Shown in pieces: positions 29,855-43,197 of a stretch of DNA of 64,000 nucleotides (within the stretch, counting starts at the first letter, position 1; every line of letters begins with the position of its first letter). The stretch covers positions 434,001 to 498,000 of the forward strand of contig JBAIAA010000877.1 of NCBI GenBank assembly GCA_037893245.1, read 5' to 3'. The position numbers and the translations under genes are program-made. Below the pieces are notes generated by a model, which was not told the origin of the DNA, did not search any database, and saw only the letters and a list, made by a program, of their open reading frames with translations. The DNA comes from Crossaster papposus. Lineage: Eukaryota; Echinodermata; Asteroidea; Velatida; Solasteridae.

Positions 29855-32800
29855 GGTGATGTTGCGTGCATAATCGAATGATGCTACATGCATAATCGCT
29901 AACTCATTGGTCAAGTTTCTGTTACATCACATAATTATGCAACGTCACACGCGCATGCAAATCGACACGATTGTGCTTAGAATTTTCCGAGAGATTATAA
30001 GGCCGATGTGAGTAAGGGTGGTCATAGCGCGTGGTCCACGGTGTGCATCAGAGGGCGCCCGCATTGGCGGCCTACGCGCGCAGCATACAGCGCTGTTTTC
30101 TCAGTTGTTTATTTTGAACTCCAAGGAAGTAATCAATATGCAAACATGTCATATCTCCAGAACCGAAGGGGCCACGAAGCTCTATTATATACTAATTGAA
30201 AGCTGACGTTGTGAGCTTTTTTGGCTATATTAATTTTGACTTTTTGAATTTTTATTAAAAAAAAAAAATTTGTTTACCAAATAAATAGTCATAAATTACA
30301 AATAAAACAATTGACTGCATGTGATATCTAAAATCAATGAGAAATTTATTATTATCAAAAAAACACAAGATAAAACAAAATAAGGTCATTTTCTCCCATA
30401 GTTTATACCTAAAACGCCCCATTTGTTTCTAGAAGTAATTTGAAAGGTTAAACAAAAAATTGCTGGTATAATTGCATTTTAGAGCAATGTTCACATGTGG
30501 CGTCAGTGATGACAGCTAAAGTAATTTCAACTGTTTCCTACAATGTACAAATAAAGTCCAGCCTGAAGTCTGGTGTCGAGACAACAGTGTGTAAAACCGA
30601 CTGTTCTCTCCTGGCACCAGACTACTTCATATTGAAAATTTGCAAAAATAGACTTCTACAAAAATTTGTTATTCACCTTTTTGTAAATTTAAATGCTTCA
30701 GATTTAACCGATGCCTGCCATTGATCTCCATTATATAGACTGGATAGGCCACTGCGTATGTGTTTGTGCACAAACGCGCGATCAGCACAATGGATGCAAG
30801 AGGGTACGTAAACGCCACACGGACTGTGTGCATTCACTCGACAACGTCTGGAACATGTAGATTATTGGGATTTGTTTTCGTATGGGGAATTTGAGGCTTC
30901 TCTCTGAAAAAAAATCCTTAATTTTTATAAATTAACTAACGATAGGGAGTTACTTCAGTCCCGACAGCCAGCTTTTTAATATTTTCTTGATATGTAGGGC
31001 CTACTTATTTTTTCTATCTTGTATTTTTTTGAATGAAGATCGATCATTCCTTCTCCCGAAATTGGTTTCCAGTATGCCGTTTCATATTTTTTTTTTACCC
31101 TATATATGTCATTTAGAGCAGTTGGAGGCATTTAATCATGACACCATACATGAATTTAAAAGTTGAATTGAAAACAAATGTTAATGTTTTTAAATAAACA
31201 TTCACATAACTTAAAGCTCAATAATGCAAAACAAATTTATTACAAATGGAACATAAACACATCTTAAGCAGATATTTTAGGTTCAAGACAAAACCCGCTA
31301 AGAAATAGGCCTATAACAAAGTAATACACAATTCTTCATGAGATACAAAACGATGCTTCGTTCAACTAAATGCGACAGTATGAAACACTCTTGTTGATTT
31401 TAACTATATAAAACAGCCAAACTCGCCCCTAGCTGACCCTTGCTGTAGTCAGTTTTCCGGTCAAGTGTAACTAGTATGAGGAGGCGAATCACGAACCAAA
31501 AAATATTACAAAATTTGTTTTGTCGAACAATAATTGACGCTTGAGGAAAGGTTCAATTTAAATGCTTAGTCTGTGGCTTATTTCTTCGTAATTTTAAGGT
31601 AAACATAACCAACAACTGAGACAAATCAATAACTGGCATGAGTGTAGCCACCTAATAATAGACAATAACAAATAAAATAAAGAAAGTGCACGGAAAATCC
31701 GTAGTGATACGGATAATGTTCAGTTTACTAATTTCTTACCTTCACCTATTTCTGTGCAGATTGAAGTACATATTCACTTTCTCAACATAAGAGTAACTAA
31801 AATGGGTTTTTATTGGTTTCATATGCAATCTCCAAGCAACTAAAAAACGGATACATAAATATACAAAGAGAATACTGGTGTTCTCGGTGACAAAGCATGA
31901 CTCTACACCCATCAATCCATTATCTATAATCGATTAAGTCAGGATGAATAAAGCTCCAAAATAACAACAGAGGTTGAAATACATCTGTTCAGATTTATCG
32001 TAAAGCGCATGAAAAATACATTCTGAGTCATATTATTAGTCATCAGACGCCATTACAAAAAATTGCCCCTAAATGATTAAAACAGAAGCCATTGGTGTCG
32101 CAAAAAACAACAATTTAAAAACAAAAACAATACTTATTACAATTACTTATCAGCCTACAACAAACCCCAATTACCAACTAAACCCAACTCTATTTGAGAA
32201 TTTACATTTCACGCGGTTCGTAGCAAGAGTTTATTACGTTATGAGAAATGTCTAGAATGGAGGTTTAAAAGAGAGATAATTGTGTAGAGAGGTCAGTTCT
32301 AAGCCTGCACCTAAGCCCACCAAACCCAACCACAACCCACATGGGGCTCACTTGGGCTTGCTGGCTGGGAAGTTGCACAAGAAGTCAATTAATTTTGTGA
32401 GGAACATAGTATAAGTTTAGAACCAGTATTGATTTTAAAAGATGTCACAACACAGAAGCAGACTTGCTGAGTAGAACAGCCGATAGTGATGACAGGAAAG
32501 TGCAGTCATGGGTATACTTTACATTTTTAGATCGGGCTTTGGGCCCTTATACTGTAGACAGATTTGCGTCAAATTCGAATGTCCATTGTGACCGATATAA
32601 TACAAGATGGTGGCGCCCGGAACTGAAGGGGTTAGTGCATTCGACCAAAGTTGGACAAATTAAAACAATTGGCTGGTTCCTCCACCGAGGTTGATCTTGA
32701 AAGCATTTAAGAAATTACAATGCGAAAGAGCTAAAGGTGTGGTCATTCCAATGTCGAAGTCTGCCCCATTTTGGCTATTTCTGGTTTCCGAAAGCAAAGC

Positions 32801-33161
32801 TTTTAATAGTTTGTAGACAGCAAGGTATTGCCTCAAACAAATGCCAAGGGCAGACGACGGGTACATGTACATGTACATGTTTATCGGTAAGTAACAGGAA
32901 TTGATGGAAACTATACAAGATTTTAGTTTTATAGAAATTATAGAAATTAAAAGATTATAGTTGTGCCCGATCACTCAAAAATATAATTTGTATATCAAGT
33001 TTGATCACGCGTGTGAAATGACCCGAACGTGTAACATTGTGCACTGATGTCGAACATACGATCAATGTCGATTGGTATGTTGAGTGTGGAGTCTACTGAT
33101 TTTTGAATAGGATGTTCTTTGTGAGCTTATGTCTGACGCGGTCTCCCTTGATTGCTTCTGT

Positions 33162-33873
33162 TTAATTCTTTGCAGCAAAGAATCGCCTTATCTTGAGGTA
33201 TTCCTGCACAATCTTTCGCAGTAGTGAAAGCCAATGGTTCTCAATCCCGTCACTGTCGAACATGTGCTCCAATAAATCAGGGAAAACATCCTGCCGGCAT
33301 ACAAACCTCTCCATAATGACAGTCTCCAACCTCAACCCCCAGTTTGCTTTGCGTACTTTTAGATTCGAAAGATTAACTGACGAACGCAGCATCTTTTCAC
33401 AGACACTCACCACCTTTCTTAAACTCTCTGATGGACATACCAACCCTCCTCTAGACTTGATGTTAAATAGTGTCGTGTACAGTGTTTCCTCCTCCCCGTG
33501 AAAAATCAGCGCATACTTGCAAGTATCGCAAAGGAGCTTCGGCATGAGTTTTCGAGCAACAAAACCAGAAATGTATGTGACAACATTTTCAATGAACAGA
33601 GAAAGATCTCCCCGTCAATGGCGTAGGGATGGTCGTGCAAATGCCAGGTGTAGCCAATTGAGGACTTGTCATTTGAAGTAGATTCGCCACCAGCTCTTCT
33701 TGTTTGGTTGACATCTAGGAGGTCTGTGGTGTCAAGAGACATAACACTCCCACTTGTATTAGGAGCAACGTCACAACGGGAAAGTAACTTCCGATATGTC
33801 GCTCTGAACTGCTTGCACGTAGGGTTGTTATTATGACCCCCGGCCGCCCTAATGGCACCAAAATACAACTCTA
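33162..33873 (-). pseudogene. P-type transposase C-terminal part, frameshifted
   Basis: LELYFGAIRAAGGHNNNPT and QFRATYRKLL are the conserved insertion/C-terminal block of P-type transposases. A frame change near 33600 is needed to pass from HDHPYAIDGEIF to the MPKLLCDTCKYALIFHG and IKSRGGLVCPSESL segment. No sequence for most of the RNase H-like catalytic core is visible between 34025 and 33873, so the core has apparently been deleted and the copy is inactive. Confidence 0.75.
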
Positions 33874-34243
33874 GATGTCACCTTCCCGAACTTTGGAGGC
33901 CAATGTATCGAATACTTGCTGGGAAAAACCAGGCTGACCGTCGATTCCCGAAAACCATCTGTTTGTAGAATGAAAAAAAAGAGTAAGAATAATGCAGTTA
34001 ATGCGACAGATTTGGGGTAACTTTCTATACAAACTGCACTTCTACATATCCGCCTACGTAGTTTCCGTGTCCGAGTGCCATAACTTTGTACCATTTTTGT
34101 TTAAAGTTAAAAGCCAAAATGATCACACAAGCTAACAGATTTGTAAATAAATCCTGGCTTTCGACAATATCATGGAAAGTGCGCAATACAAATGTCGTTT
34201 CCTTGAAAATCAAAAAAAAAAAATTAAACCTATAATTTCTCAC

Positions 34244-35216
34244 CTTCTTAAGGTTCTCGGATGAGGAAGATGATAGTGCCTGCGGACGAACTCGTATGCC
34301 TTCGGGGAGTAAATATATAATGTGGTAGCAAATTCACGCACATCATCAGAAAATTTGTTTCGGCGTGGATCAGTTGTCCCACACATGTCTAGCTGGAGTT
34401 CTTTGAAAAGAAAAAAACTCAATATTGACAAAGGCAAATAGGGTAAAACAAACGGCATTTGAAAGCTAATTAGTTATTATGAATCTCAAAGCAAATGCTG
34501 AAATGCAATGAGCAAAATGGCACATTCCACTTGCACCATTTTTGGGACACTCTTAGATTTTCAAAGATTACCGGTATACATTGGCCATATTAATGTAGCG
34601 GGGTAAGTCCAAATGGTTTTCCTTTAAAATATCAGTATCAGAAAAATGCTAAAACTTAAACTTACTGGAAAAGTTTTCTGTCAATGTCCTCTTCTGCTCT
34701 TCGTTGATAAGCTTCAATTTCACCAACTCTTCAGTCACAGATGTGAGGGATTTATCTCGTCTTTTCAGTCGGTTTTTCGTGGCACGCAAGTCTTGTTTCG
34801 TGGCTTTTAGTTTGGTCTTTAGGTCGTTGACTTCCGTCACCAAATTATCCACACTCTTAGTATAGTCGTGTTCCTTCATAATAGTAAAAGTTGTTGGTTT
34901 TATGTTACCTTTTAGATCATTACTGTCATATTTATTTTAATGAAGGTTAGTTTTCTCTATTGCAAAATACATAACAAATTCGAAACAGTGTTTATCCCTA
35001 AAATGCCAATTTTCAGTATCGAGATAATTTGCAAAATTCGCTGAGATTTCTACACACAAAGAAATCGATAACAAAAATTGCGTTGGGTGAGGTATATAGG
35101 CACTTCATGTTACTTACTTGCTGGATATTCTTGTTTAGTTGCTGCAGCATGGGTGGCACTCTGGGTGGTGGAGCATCGGCCACGATGGAAGTTAATGTGC
35201 TTCTCTTTGCCAAAAC
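34244..35216 (-). CDS. P-type transposase, linker, coiled-coil and HTH exons
   Basis: Three exons with consensus borders. 35216-35118 (donor GTAAGT) encodes a basic/Pro-rich linker. 34873-34666 (donor GTAAGT) encodes a Leu/Lys heptad coiled coil such as LKTKLKATKQDLRATKNRL. 34400-34244 (donor GTGAGA) encodes FATTLYIYSPKAYEFVRR and LPHPRTLRR, the helix-turn-helix region typical of THAP9/P transposases. Coiled coil after THAP is the usual dimerisation element in this family. A further open segment at about 34216-34025 follows an acceptor but does not read as the catalytic domain. Confidence 0.7.
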
Positions 35217-35436
35217 CTTACGTTTAAAAATATATATCGATCGTTAATAGCCCTATGTACTACTAAATTATTATATTCAACAATTATTATGTTCTTGCGA
35301 ATAAAATTATCGGCACTTAGGGGCAATATACATCGAAAAGAGAATTGTTTTCTGACACAGCGGGTGAAATTATATTGTAAAGTTAGACATTATAAAACAA
35401 GGATTCCCCACTAGTATTATGTCGAATTAGACCTAC

Positions 35437-36063
35437 CGTGTTTGTTATTTCGTTCAACGGAAATAAGGTCGGCACTGCCCCTCGCGTAAGTTTCTTCATC
35501 TTCTTTTCTCCACTGAAGAAACATTCTGGCTCAAAATGATTTGAGCACAGGTAGCTACATCTCGGCTGCCACAGATTTTTGGACTTAGGATCCATGCGTC
35601 TTATACGCACAAGCCACCGCATTCGGAGTGATTTCTCATGGGAATTCTGGTGGATAATAACTCCAAATTAGTGATGCTGCTTAAGGAACCACTTTCAAAT
35701 ATGTAGTTAAATGGGCCCAGTCCTACAATTACAAATAAGGATAGGGGGCCTACAATTAGTTTTACTTTAAAACAATTTTTTTTTCGTTTGGTACAATATA
35801 TATATAGGCCTATGTGTACTTTAATAGACTGAAACCAAAAGGCTTAATCTAATATCTATTACTAGGTCATTGCTGTTTTTAGCCTAATAATTTGGTTTTT
35901 TTCTAATAAGTTGTGTGCATTTTTGTATAGCAAGTTCGCGTTGAATAAATAGGCCTAACACTAACTGTTTTATAACAACTTACTTGTGAAATGATATTCC
36001 TTTTTCTCGACTCAATTTTCCATCCGTCTCCGGGCACTTCAATGCTGCGCAGACCTTAACCAT
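35437..36063 (-). CDS. P-type transposase, THAP DNA-binding domain exons
   Basis: Exon 1 (36063-35984) encodes MVKVCAALKCPETDG...GISFHK and ends at a GTAAGT donor. Exon 2 (35646-35437) follows a CCACCAG acceptor and encodes RWLVRIRRMDPKSK, LCSNHFEPECF and GAVPTLFP, ending at GTAGGT. Together these give the THAP zinc-finger signature C-x4-C...C-x2-H, with a conserved W and AVPTLF tail. The obvious GT-AG junction does not keep the reading frame by one base, so either another splice site is used or the copy is damaged. This domain binds the transposon ends. Confidence 0.75.
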
Positions 36064-36281
36064 TGCTCTGTTTTATTTCAAACGGCTCCGGTGCAAAATC
36101 CTATTTTTTTTTCTTAAAAAATGATAAAGAAAATAAAAAAGTTTGCCGCTTTTTAAAACCTCCGTATGGTCGTGCACAAACGCAGTCGCATCACGTTCGT
36201 CCTCAACCCTTTCAAAAAAACACGCGCGCGTACGCCATTTGGACGCGGAGGCCTATCCAGTCTATATAATGGAGATCAATG

Positions 36282-38576
36282 GGGCTAACTAACTTAATCG
36301 CTCGCAAAAATTCACACGTGTGTGTGACGTTGTGTGTACAATCTCGTGACGTAACATGGTCAAGTTTCTGTTACGTCACGTAATTATGCATGCAACGTCA
36401 CACGCGCATGCAAATGCGACACAATTATGCTTAATAATTTTCAGAGCGATTGTTGGTTAGCCAAGACGTCCTATTCGAAGGTCATGGCGTGGTCTACGTT
36501 TAGAGGATGCCCTCATATCATAGGCAGCCTACGATACCGCGATTAGAATGCAAAGAATGTGTAATTTTCTTATTTTTTTTAATATTTTTTTTTTACATAT
36601 AATTGTATTTTATACCTTTATATAACATTGTACTATGGATAAGCATTCAGCCATTGAGCTGATTTTTGATTTTTTTTGTGATTGTAAATTAGTGTATACA
36701 CAAGAAATTTAGACAATTAAAGAATCTTTAATGAAACTGAATTATTGTGTGTATCTTTTTATTATTAAGTGTGATTGAGGTCTGCAGTTAAAACTCCGTT
36801 TTTACAAACCTAATACTACTGGTTGGCACAAGTCCGGTCTATTGGAAATAGAGGTAACATTGTAAGGGTGTAGTGTTGCATTTTTGTTTTTAATTGGCTA
36901 ATATTTGACTTTTTGGAAAACATTTAAATTGTAAGGGGGCTAGCCTTGTATTTTATTAAAATTAACAAAATAATTACTTTTGGGAAAACATTTAAATTGC
37001 AAGGGGTTAGTTAATAGCCTTGGATTTGTATTAAAATTACACAAATAAACCACAAGAGAAACTGACTATGTGAATATGCACATTTACAAATAATGAAAAC
37101 TCAGTTTTACTTGTGGTTTATTTGAGTATTATAAAATAAAACAATGTCGCTTCCCAGGTTATATCGTACATTTGGGTGTGATCCCTGGCTAAACGGCATT
37201 CTGGTGTTTATGACTTCTGACTAATATGCCCTCGAACAAAGATACTGACCATTTGGAAGACCACCAACATAGGGCAAGATAGCTCAGTTGGTAGATCGCC
37301 CGACCGGAATTCTAGAGGTCGCAGGTTCAACGCCTTGCCAATTTCTTTGTTCACTTTTAATTTTATTTAAATTGACCAAAAATGTACTTTTCTTTAAGAA
37401 AAAAAAATGTAAGGGGTTATAGCCTTGCATTTTTATAAAATTGGCCTATTTTTTGTTTATTGTTTAGATAAATTAAACATTGAAAGGGGTTAGCCTTGCA
37501 TTTTTATTAAATTGTTTCCAAATTAACAATATAGAACATTTTTAAATTGTAAGGGTTAGCCTTGACCTTTGCCATGACCTTCGAATATGTCGTCTTGGCT
37601 AACTCGCATAATCGCTCGGGAAATTACGAGCGGAATTGTGTACATTTGCATGCGCGTGTGATGTTGCGTGCATAATCGAATGTGCTACATGCATAATCGC
37701 TAACTCATTGGTCAAGTTTCTGTTACATCACATAATTATGCAACGTCACACGCGCATGCAAATCAACACGATTGTGCTTAGAATTTTCCGAGAGATTATA
37801 AGGCCGATGTGAGTAAGGGTGGTCATAGCGCGTGGTCCACGGTGTGCATCAGAGGGCGCCCGCATTGGCGGCCTACGCGCGCAGCATACAGTGCTGTTTT
37901 CTCAGTTGTTTATTTTGAACTCCAAGGAAGTAATCAATATGCAAACATGTCATATCTCCAGAACCGAAGGGGCCATGGCGCTCTATTATATACTAATTGA
38001 AAGCTGACGTTGTGAGCTTTGCATTCATGTATATAACTATTTGTTGGCGACATAATATTAATTGTTATAAAAATTGACTATATTAATTTTGACTTTTTGA
38101 ATTTTTATTAAAAAAATTGTTTTATTTTTTTTACCAAATAAATGGTCATAAATTACAAATAAAACAATTGACTGCATGTGATATCTAAAATCAATGAGAA
38201 ATTTATTATTATCAGAAAAACACAAGATGAAACAAAATAAGGTCCTTTTCTCCCAGAGTTTATACATAAAACGCCCCATTTGTTTCTAGAAGTAATTTGA
38301 AAGGTTAAACAAACAATTGCTGGTAAAATTGCATTTTAGAGCAATGTTCACATGTGGCGTCAGTGATGACAGCTAAAGTAATTTCAACTGTTTCCTATAA
38401 TGTACAAATAAAGTCCAGCCTGAAGTCTGGTGTCGAGACAACAGTGGGTAACACCGACTGCTCTCTTCTGACACCAGACTACTTCGTATTGAAAATCTGC
38501 AAAAATAGACTTCTACAAAAATTTGTTATTCAACTTTTTGTACATTTGAATGCTTCAGATTTAACCGTTGCCTCTT
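36282..38576. repeat. repeat A, copy 2
   Basis: Uninterrupted copy of repeat A in the same orientation. It starts inside the left arm of the A1 foldback MITE directly at the P-element end. It shares all internal blocks, including the GGGGTTAGCCTTGCATTT units and the tRNA-like segment. The short open frames at 37809-38007 match those at 30008-30206 and are not genes. Confidence 0.9.
37273..37339 (+). other. tRNA-like sequence in repeat A2
   Basis: Second copy of the 27872-27938 segment, two substitutions apart (CCCGACC and GAGGTCG versus CCCAACC and GAGATCG). The two changes are compensatory-looking (GACC with GGTC). Confidence 0.5.
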
Positions 38577-40634
38577 TTTCTTTCGTATGATGAGCAGCTT
38601 AACGCGTTACTGCATACATCGGCTGTTACCACAAAAAAACCGAGCCTTCTATTTTTTTTTTACCCAGTTTCCCATCTTAAAAAGCAATAAAAAAATATCA
38701 AAATGAATGTTCACAATGATAAAATAAAAAAACAATTAATGAAATTGTTAGTTAAATTGCATGTACTTAATACTGTGACAAATCTACTGATAGATAGATG
38801 CGAGGGTGCATATTGGTACTCATGATGTTATGATCAATCATGACAACATCATGATAACCAATTCCCTGCAGAAGTATCTACCCCACCCTCACCCCCAGTC
38901 CATAGCAGCTGGGTTGCCATTATACCACACATTTGTTATGGGCTCATTAGTGAGGGGTTCTGGCAAAATGAGACAGAACTGGGCAGAGGTTGAAATGAGG
39001 GTTTTCGGGTATCAGAAAAGAGAATAAAATTCTCCTTACAATGCTGTATGTTGTGCTTCAATCGGACATTCCGTGAACAAGTTATGGATGTTTAAAGTTC
39101 ACATTTATCAATATGTCGCTAAGGTACAATGTTATGAAAAAGAACTTTGAAATGTTGAGTTGTGTACATGATATATGGGAAAATGTTAATTGTTTTCCCT
39201 ATAAAAACTCTTTCATTCCACTATTTCCATACTATTTCTTAATCAAATATAGTTATTAGACATAGCAAGGATTACAAATATCAATAAATCTGAAGAAAAA
39301 TAAACCACCCGTTATTTATTCTTTGGCAATTTTCTCCACTATGCCCTGTGCCCAGTTCCGCCTCGCACAATAAAGCACATTGAGTTGCAAGTCTGGTTGT
39401 TTTTGTTTCCCTTGGGGGAACAAAAAAATCTTCCAAACCACAAATTAATAAAAGAAAAAGTTTCCAATGACTTAAAAACTTTATTTTAAGAGAGACAAAG
39501 AAAGAAAAATTTAATACTTTTTGTTAACAAAAAAATAAAAAAATCCCGAACTACGATGATTGTTGTAAAATCACACCCCGGACGTAAAACTCTCCAAAAT
39601 TAGCCCTATTATTAGGATTTCCAAGGCGCTAAGCAAGATTGGGGGATGATAAATTCTCATTGGCACTGGTAGAAAAGAGAATTATTATCTCATCGGAAGT
39701 GTGAGATCGCACGGTTATTGGAAATGGTGCGTGTCTTATGTATGTTAAGAATTGGAAGTGCTTAGTTTGGATTTATTATTTAATCTTCGAGCTTGTTCGC
39801 TTTTTCAAGCGCTCGATCGCCTTCGGGGGTCAGACGGGAAAGTTTTTAGGGCATCTTTTTTCTGAACCCAAATAAATCCCAGGTTTTGATCTCCGTTTTT
39901 CTCCTGTCTCAATTAAATATTGATAAATTGTTTCCAATCCTACAACATTTTCATGAAATTTATTCAGGGATAGCAGCAAACGCTGTAAAAAGTAAAGATA
40001 TTTGTTGGGATGATTGCCAATACCGCATCCGTTAACGATTCGAAGTGTTCATTGTAAAGATAGTCAATAGGGCTTACCCATGTTTATGTTAAATGTCCCG
40101 GTTTAGGAGTTAAAGAAGGAAATTTTCGAGTTTCTTTTACAGTTTATTTATATGTTCACAGTGATAGAGAAAAAAATGCTCACAGAAATGTAAGGTTATA
40201 GTATCTTATTATGATGGTTTGTGGTGAATACGCTTCCAATCAAATCGGAAGTAAAAGTTTATATATTGAAGTGTACATCCCACGTTATGCAGATTGTAAT
40301 GTACAAATAACTGAATCGTTGCTAGTCAAAGAAAATATTTAAGTTTGTAAAAGCGAATTGAGTTGAATGAAATGTCAAAACATATGATAATATTCAAACA
40401 TTGTGTAGGTCATAAACATATAGACAAGCTGAAAGTATAAGAATTGTATTGTATATAGCTATTTTTCAAGTTGTGAATCCCGGCGTGTGTGAGCGTAAAC
40501 CAGCACAAATAAAACATGTAAAAATGTAATATGTAAACATATTTTGGTTGTTGCAAGTCTGTTGCAAGTACATGTACATGTATGGTTGGTTATCGTGGCT
40601 GAGATGAGATTGGTCAATACGTATAGGCTGGGTT
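38577..40634. other. no gene seen; one hairpin
   Basis: AT-rich. At 38818-38854 TCATGATGTT and AACATCATGA flank a TGATCAATCA centre. No supported open frame. Confidence 0.5.
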
Positions 40635-40779
40635 CGGGCGGTCTGTTCTTGACTCGCGAAACTCGATTGTGCAAAAACCCCGAATAATAGGTGGTGTGTG
40701 ATCCTGTTCCGAGTGCAAGATTCTTGGGTCGCGTTTGAGCGCGACAACCGAGTTTTGCGTGTCAAGAACAGACCGCCCG
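40635..40779. mobile_element. 145-bp inverted-repeat MITE
   Basis: CGGGCGGTCTGTTCTTGAC at the left and its complement at the right form 31-bp arms with a few mismatches, plus a second weaker inner pair. The 206-codon minus-strand open frame across 40466-41086 runs through it, which argues against that frame being a gene. Confidence 0.75.
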
Positions 40780-41676
40780 ACGCGACGAACCAGTCTGAGT
40801 CACCGTTGGAGTAAATTGGATGTGCAGGGGCCGCATATGTGCAGGGTTCACCAAGTTCATGTTGTTTTGTCTGGTACGTGACTTCATTTCCGGTCTGTAT
40901 TTCCTCCAAAGCTCTAGGAGCCAATTCCATTGAGCTGCTAAGAACAATAAATTGGCTTAGCACAACAATGCCCCGCTCAGTTAAATAGGTTACAAGTTTA
41001 GACTCCATTGTTTTTTTCCGGGGCGCCTCGCAAATAAACCAGTTAAACATTCTACCTGAGGCTAAACCATTTATAATTGTATGCATGTCTTGTGCTAAAT
41101 CAAGTAAGTAAAATAATAATAATAATGAAGACCACCCCCACCCCCCTTAAAAAACCAAAACAAACCAAACAAACAAACAGAACCACAGTAAACTACAAAT
41201 CAGTAGAAACACATTCTGATAACTTTAGTGTTCAAGCGGCTTTGGCATTAAACCCAGTAAATGCGTTACCATCAAAATTTAATTAAAAAAAAAATTCAAA
41301 ACATTCGCAGAATAGTATATTTTTACTTGAGGTAGAGCGTAGAGATGTTGAACTCGACAATTTGTTTTCATAATGTTTTGGTATTATTAATATGTTACCT
41401 TTAATAATATCGTGGCTAGTGTTTGTTTCATAATGGGGCCCTACATACAACACAAACCGAACACAAATCACGACCGGTGTACGTCATGTTTCTATCCACC
41501 AATCATAGTTTGTCACCTAACAAGTCAGTGGTTCAAGTGGTCTTTCATTGGGGAAGTCACAATACAATATTTGTCAAGGCACTTATCTATCTAACCCGGT
41601 TTTTCCTTTAGCCTTGTTCTCTGGTTAAGATATTCCAAAAGAAAATTGGCGAAGAAAAAGATAAACCTTAACAACA
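40780..41676. other. no gene seen
   Basis: Simple C/A-rich tract at 41125-41190 (AAACCAAAACAAACC). No supported gene. Confidence 0.5.
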
Positions 41677-41745
41677 GCCGGATTTGAACCACAGACTTTT
41701 CGATCCATAGCCTACATCTCTACCAACTAGGCTATTTGTGAGTTA
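41677..41745 (-). repeat. tRNA-derived SINE head, copy 2
   Basis: Minus strand: ATAGCCTAGTTGGTAGAG, CTATGGATCG and GTGGTTCAAATCCGG. Same family as 24636-24712. The shared body extends right to about 41885 (GCGAACCGCTACGC). Confidence 0.65.
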
Positions 41746-41944
41746 ATTAAGAACAGGGGTTCTTTAGAGTTTTTTAATAATAAGTCCGTTGCCATTGTTC
41801 TCATTGTTCTTTTCATGATTATATGTTTACGCATTACAGCTGCCGAAGAAAAACAATTGCGAACCGCTACGCGTACACGTGGTTCAAGTTCATTTATTGC
41901 CTTTTCCCCCTGCAAACCTTCGAATCTCATCTGTCTTCCTTTCA

Positions 41945-43197
41945 TTGGTCAGTTGGGAGTGTCAATCACAAAGCACGCGTTTGAACGTGTCATCGACGAC
42001 TATAACACGTCCATCAATAAGATGTGTTCATTTCACAGTGTCGGTGACTGAAAGTTGCATTTACATAACTTCCGTTCATACATTTTAAACGAGTCAGTGG
42101 TGCGTAATTGACAGCGCACTAGGGGCCACGCGTTTGAACATGTCATCGACGTCTATAACACGTCCACCAATAAGATGGGTTCATTTCACAGTGTCGGTGA
42201 CTGAAAGTCACATTAACATAACTCACGTTCATGAATATTAAACGAGTCAGTGGTGTGTGATTGACAGCGCACAAGGGGCATTGCGTTTGAACATGTCACC
42301 GACATCTATAATACGTGCACCAATAAGATGTGTTCATTTCACAGTGTCGGTGACAAGAAGTACATTCACATAACTCCCGTTAATGAATATTAAACGAGTC
42401 AGTGGTGTGTGATTGACAGTGCGCTAGGGGCATTGCGTTTGAACATGTCACCGACATCTATAATACGTGCACCAATAAGATGTGTTCATTTCACAGTGTC
42501 GGGGACAGGAAGTACATTCACATAACTCACGTTCATGAATATTAAACGAGTCAGTGGTGTGTGATTGACAGTGCGCTAGGGGCCACGCGTTTGAACATGT
42601 CATCGACGTCTATAACACGTCCACCAATAAGATGGGTTCATTTCACAGTGTCGGTGACTGAAAGTCACATTAACATAACTCACGTTCATGAATATTAAAC
42701 GAGTCAGTGGTGTGTGATTGACAGCGCACAAGGGGCATTGCGTTTGAACATGTCACCGACATCTATAATACGTGCACCAATAAGATGTGTTCATTTCACA
42801 GTGTCGGTGACAAGAAGTACATTCACATAACTCCCGTTAATGAATATTAAACGAGTCAGTGGTGTGTGATTGACAGTGCGCTAGGGGCATTGCGTTTGAA
42901 CATGTCACCGACATCTATAATACGTGCACCAATAAGATGTGTTCATTTCACAGTGTCGGTGACAGGAAGTACATTCACATAACTCACGTTCATGAATATT
43001 AAACGAGTCAGTGGTGTGTGATTGACAGCGCACAAGGGGCATTGCGTTTGAACATGTCACCGACATCTATAATACGTGCACCAATAAGATGTGTTCATTT
43101 CACAGTGTCGGTGACAGGAAGTACATTCACATAACTCACGTTCATGAATATTAAACGAGTCAGTGGTGTGTGATTGACAGTGCGCTAGGGGCCAATT
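41945..43197. repeat. 152-bp satellite array with three-unit higher-order period
   Basis: Eight units begin (at CGTTTGAAC) near 41978, 42132, 42284, 42436, 42588, 42741, 42893 and 43045. Three subtypes (A with GATGGGTTC and GAAAGTCACATTAAC; B with ACAAGAAGTAC; C with ACAGGAAGTAC) occur as A-B-C-A-B-C-C, so 42131-42587 and 42588-43044 are near-identical 457-bp blocks. Each unit has a CACCAATAAG (CCAAT box), TGAATATTAAACGAG and GTGATTGACAG. The array ends at GGGGCCAATTACAAA, next to exon 1 of the C1q gene. Confidence 0.95.

Larger units (their letters stand above)
26791..30718. repeat. repeat A, copy 1 (interrupted)
   Basis: Matches 36282-38576 in the same orientation at about 95 % identity after removing the 28247-29854 insertion. 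It includes six or seven degenerate GTAAGGGGTTAGCCTTGCAT units, a 23-bp-arm hairpin at 27621-27702 (AAATAAACCACAAG with CTTGTGGTTTATTT) and a tRNA-like segment. It ends where the P-type element begins. Confidence 0.9.
30719..36281 (-). mobile_element. P-type (THAP) DNA transposon, 5.56 kb
   Basis: The ends are perfect 32-bp inverted repeats beginning CATTGATCTCCATTATATAG. Just inside, GTTTGTGCAC occurs near both ends as an internal inverted repeat, as in Drosophila P elements. The minus strand carries a spliced THAP/P-transposase-like gene (36063 to 33162). The 2.4 kb at 30751-33160 is noncoding, with a TACATGTACATGTACATGT run at 32862. The 8 bp on either side (ATGCCTGC and GGGCTAAC) differ, so there is no target duplication. 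Confidence 0.85.

Noticed and set aside
40466..41086. 206-codon minus-strand frame
   Set aside because: It runs through an inverted-repeat MITE and has no recognisable domain; probably chance.
42131..43195. CRISPR array
   Set aside because: Units are 152-bp satellite monomers without unique spacers, in a eukaryotic setting.
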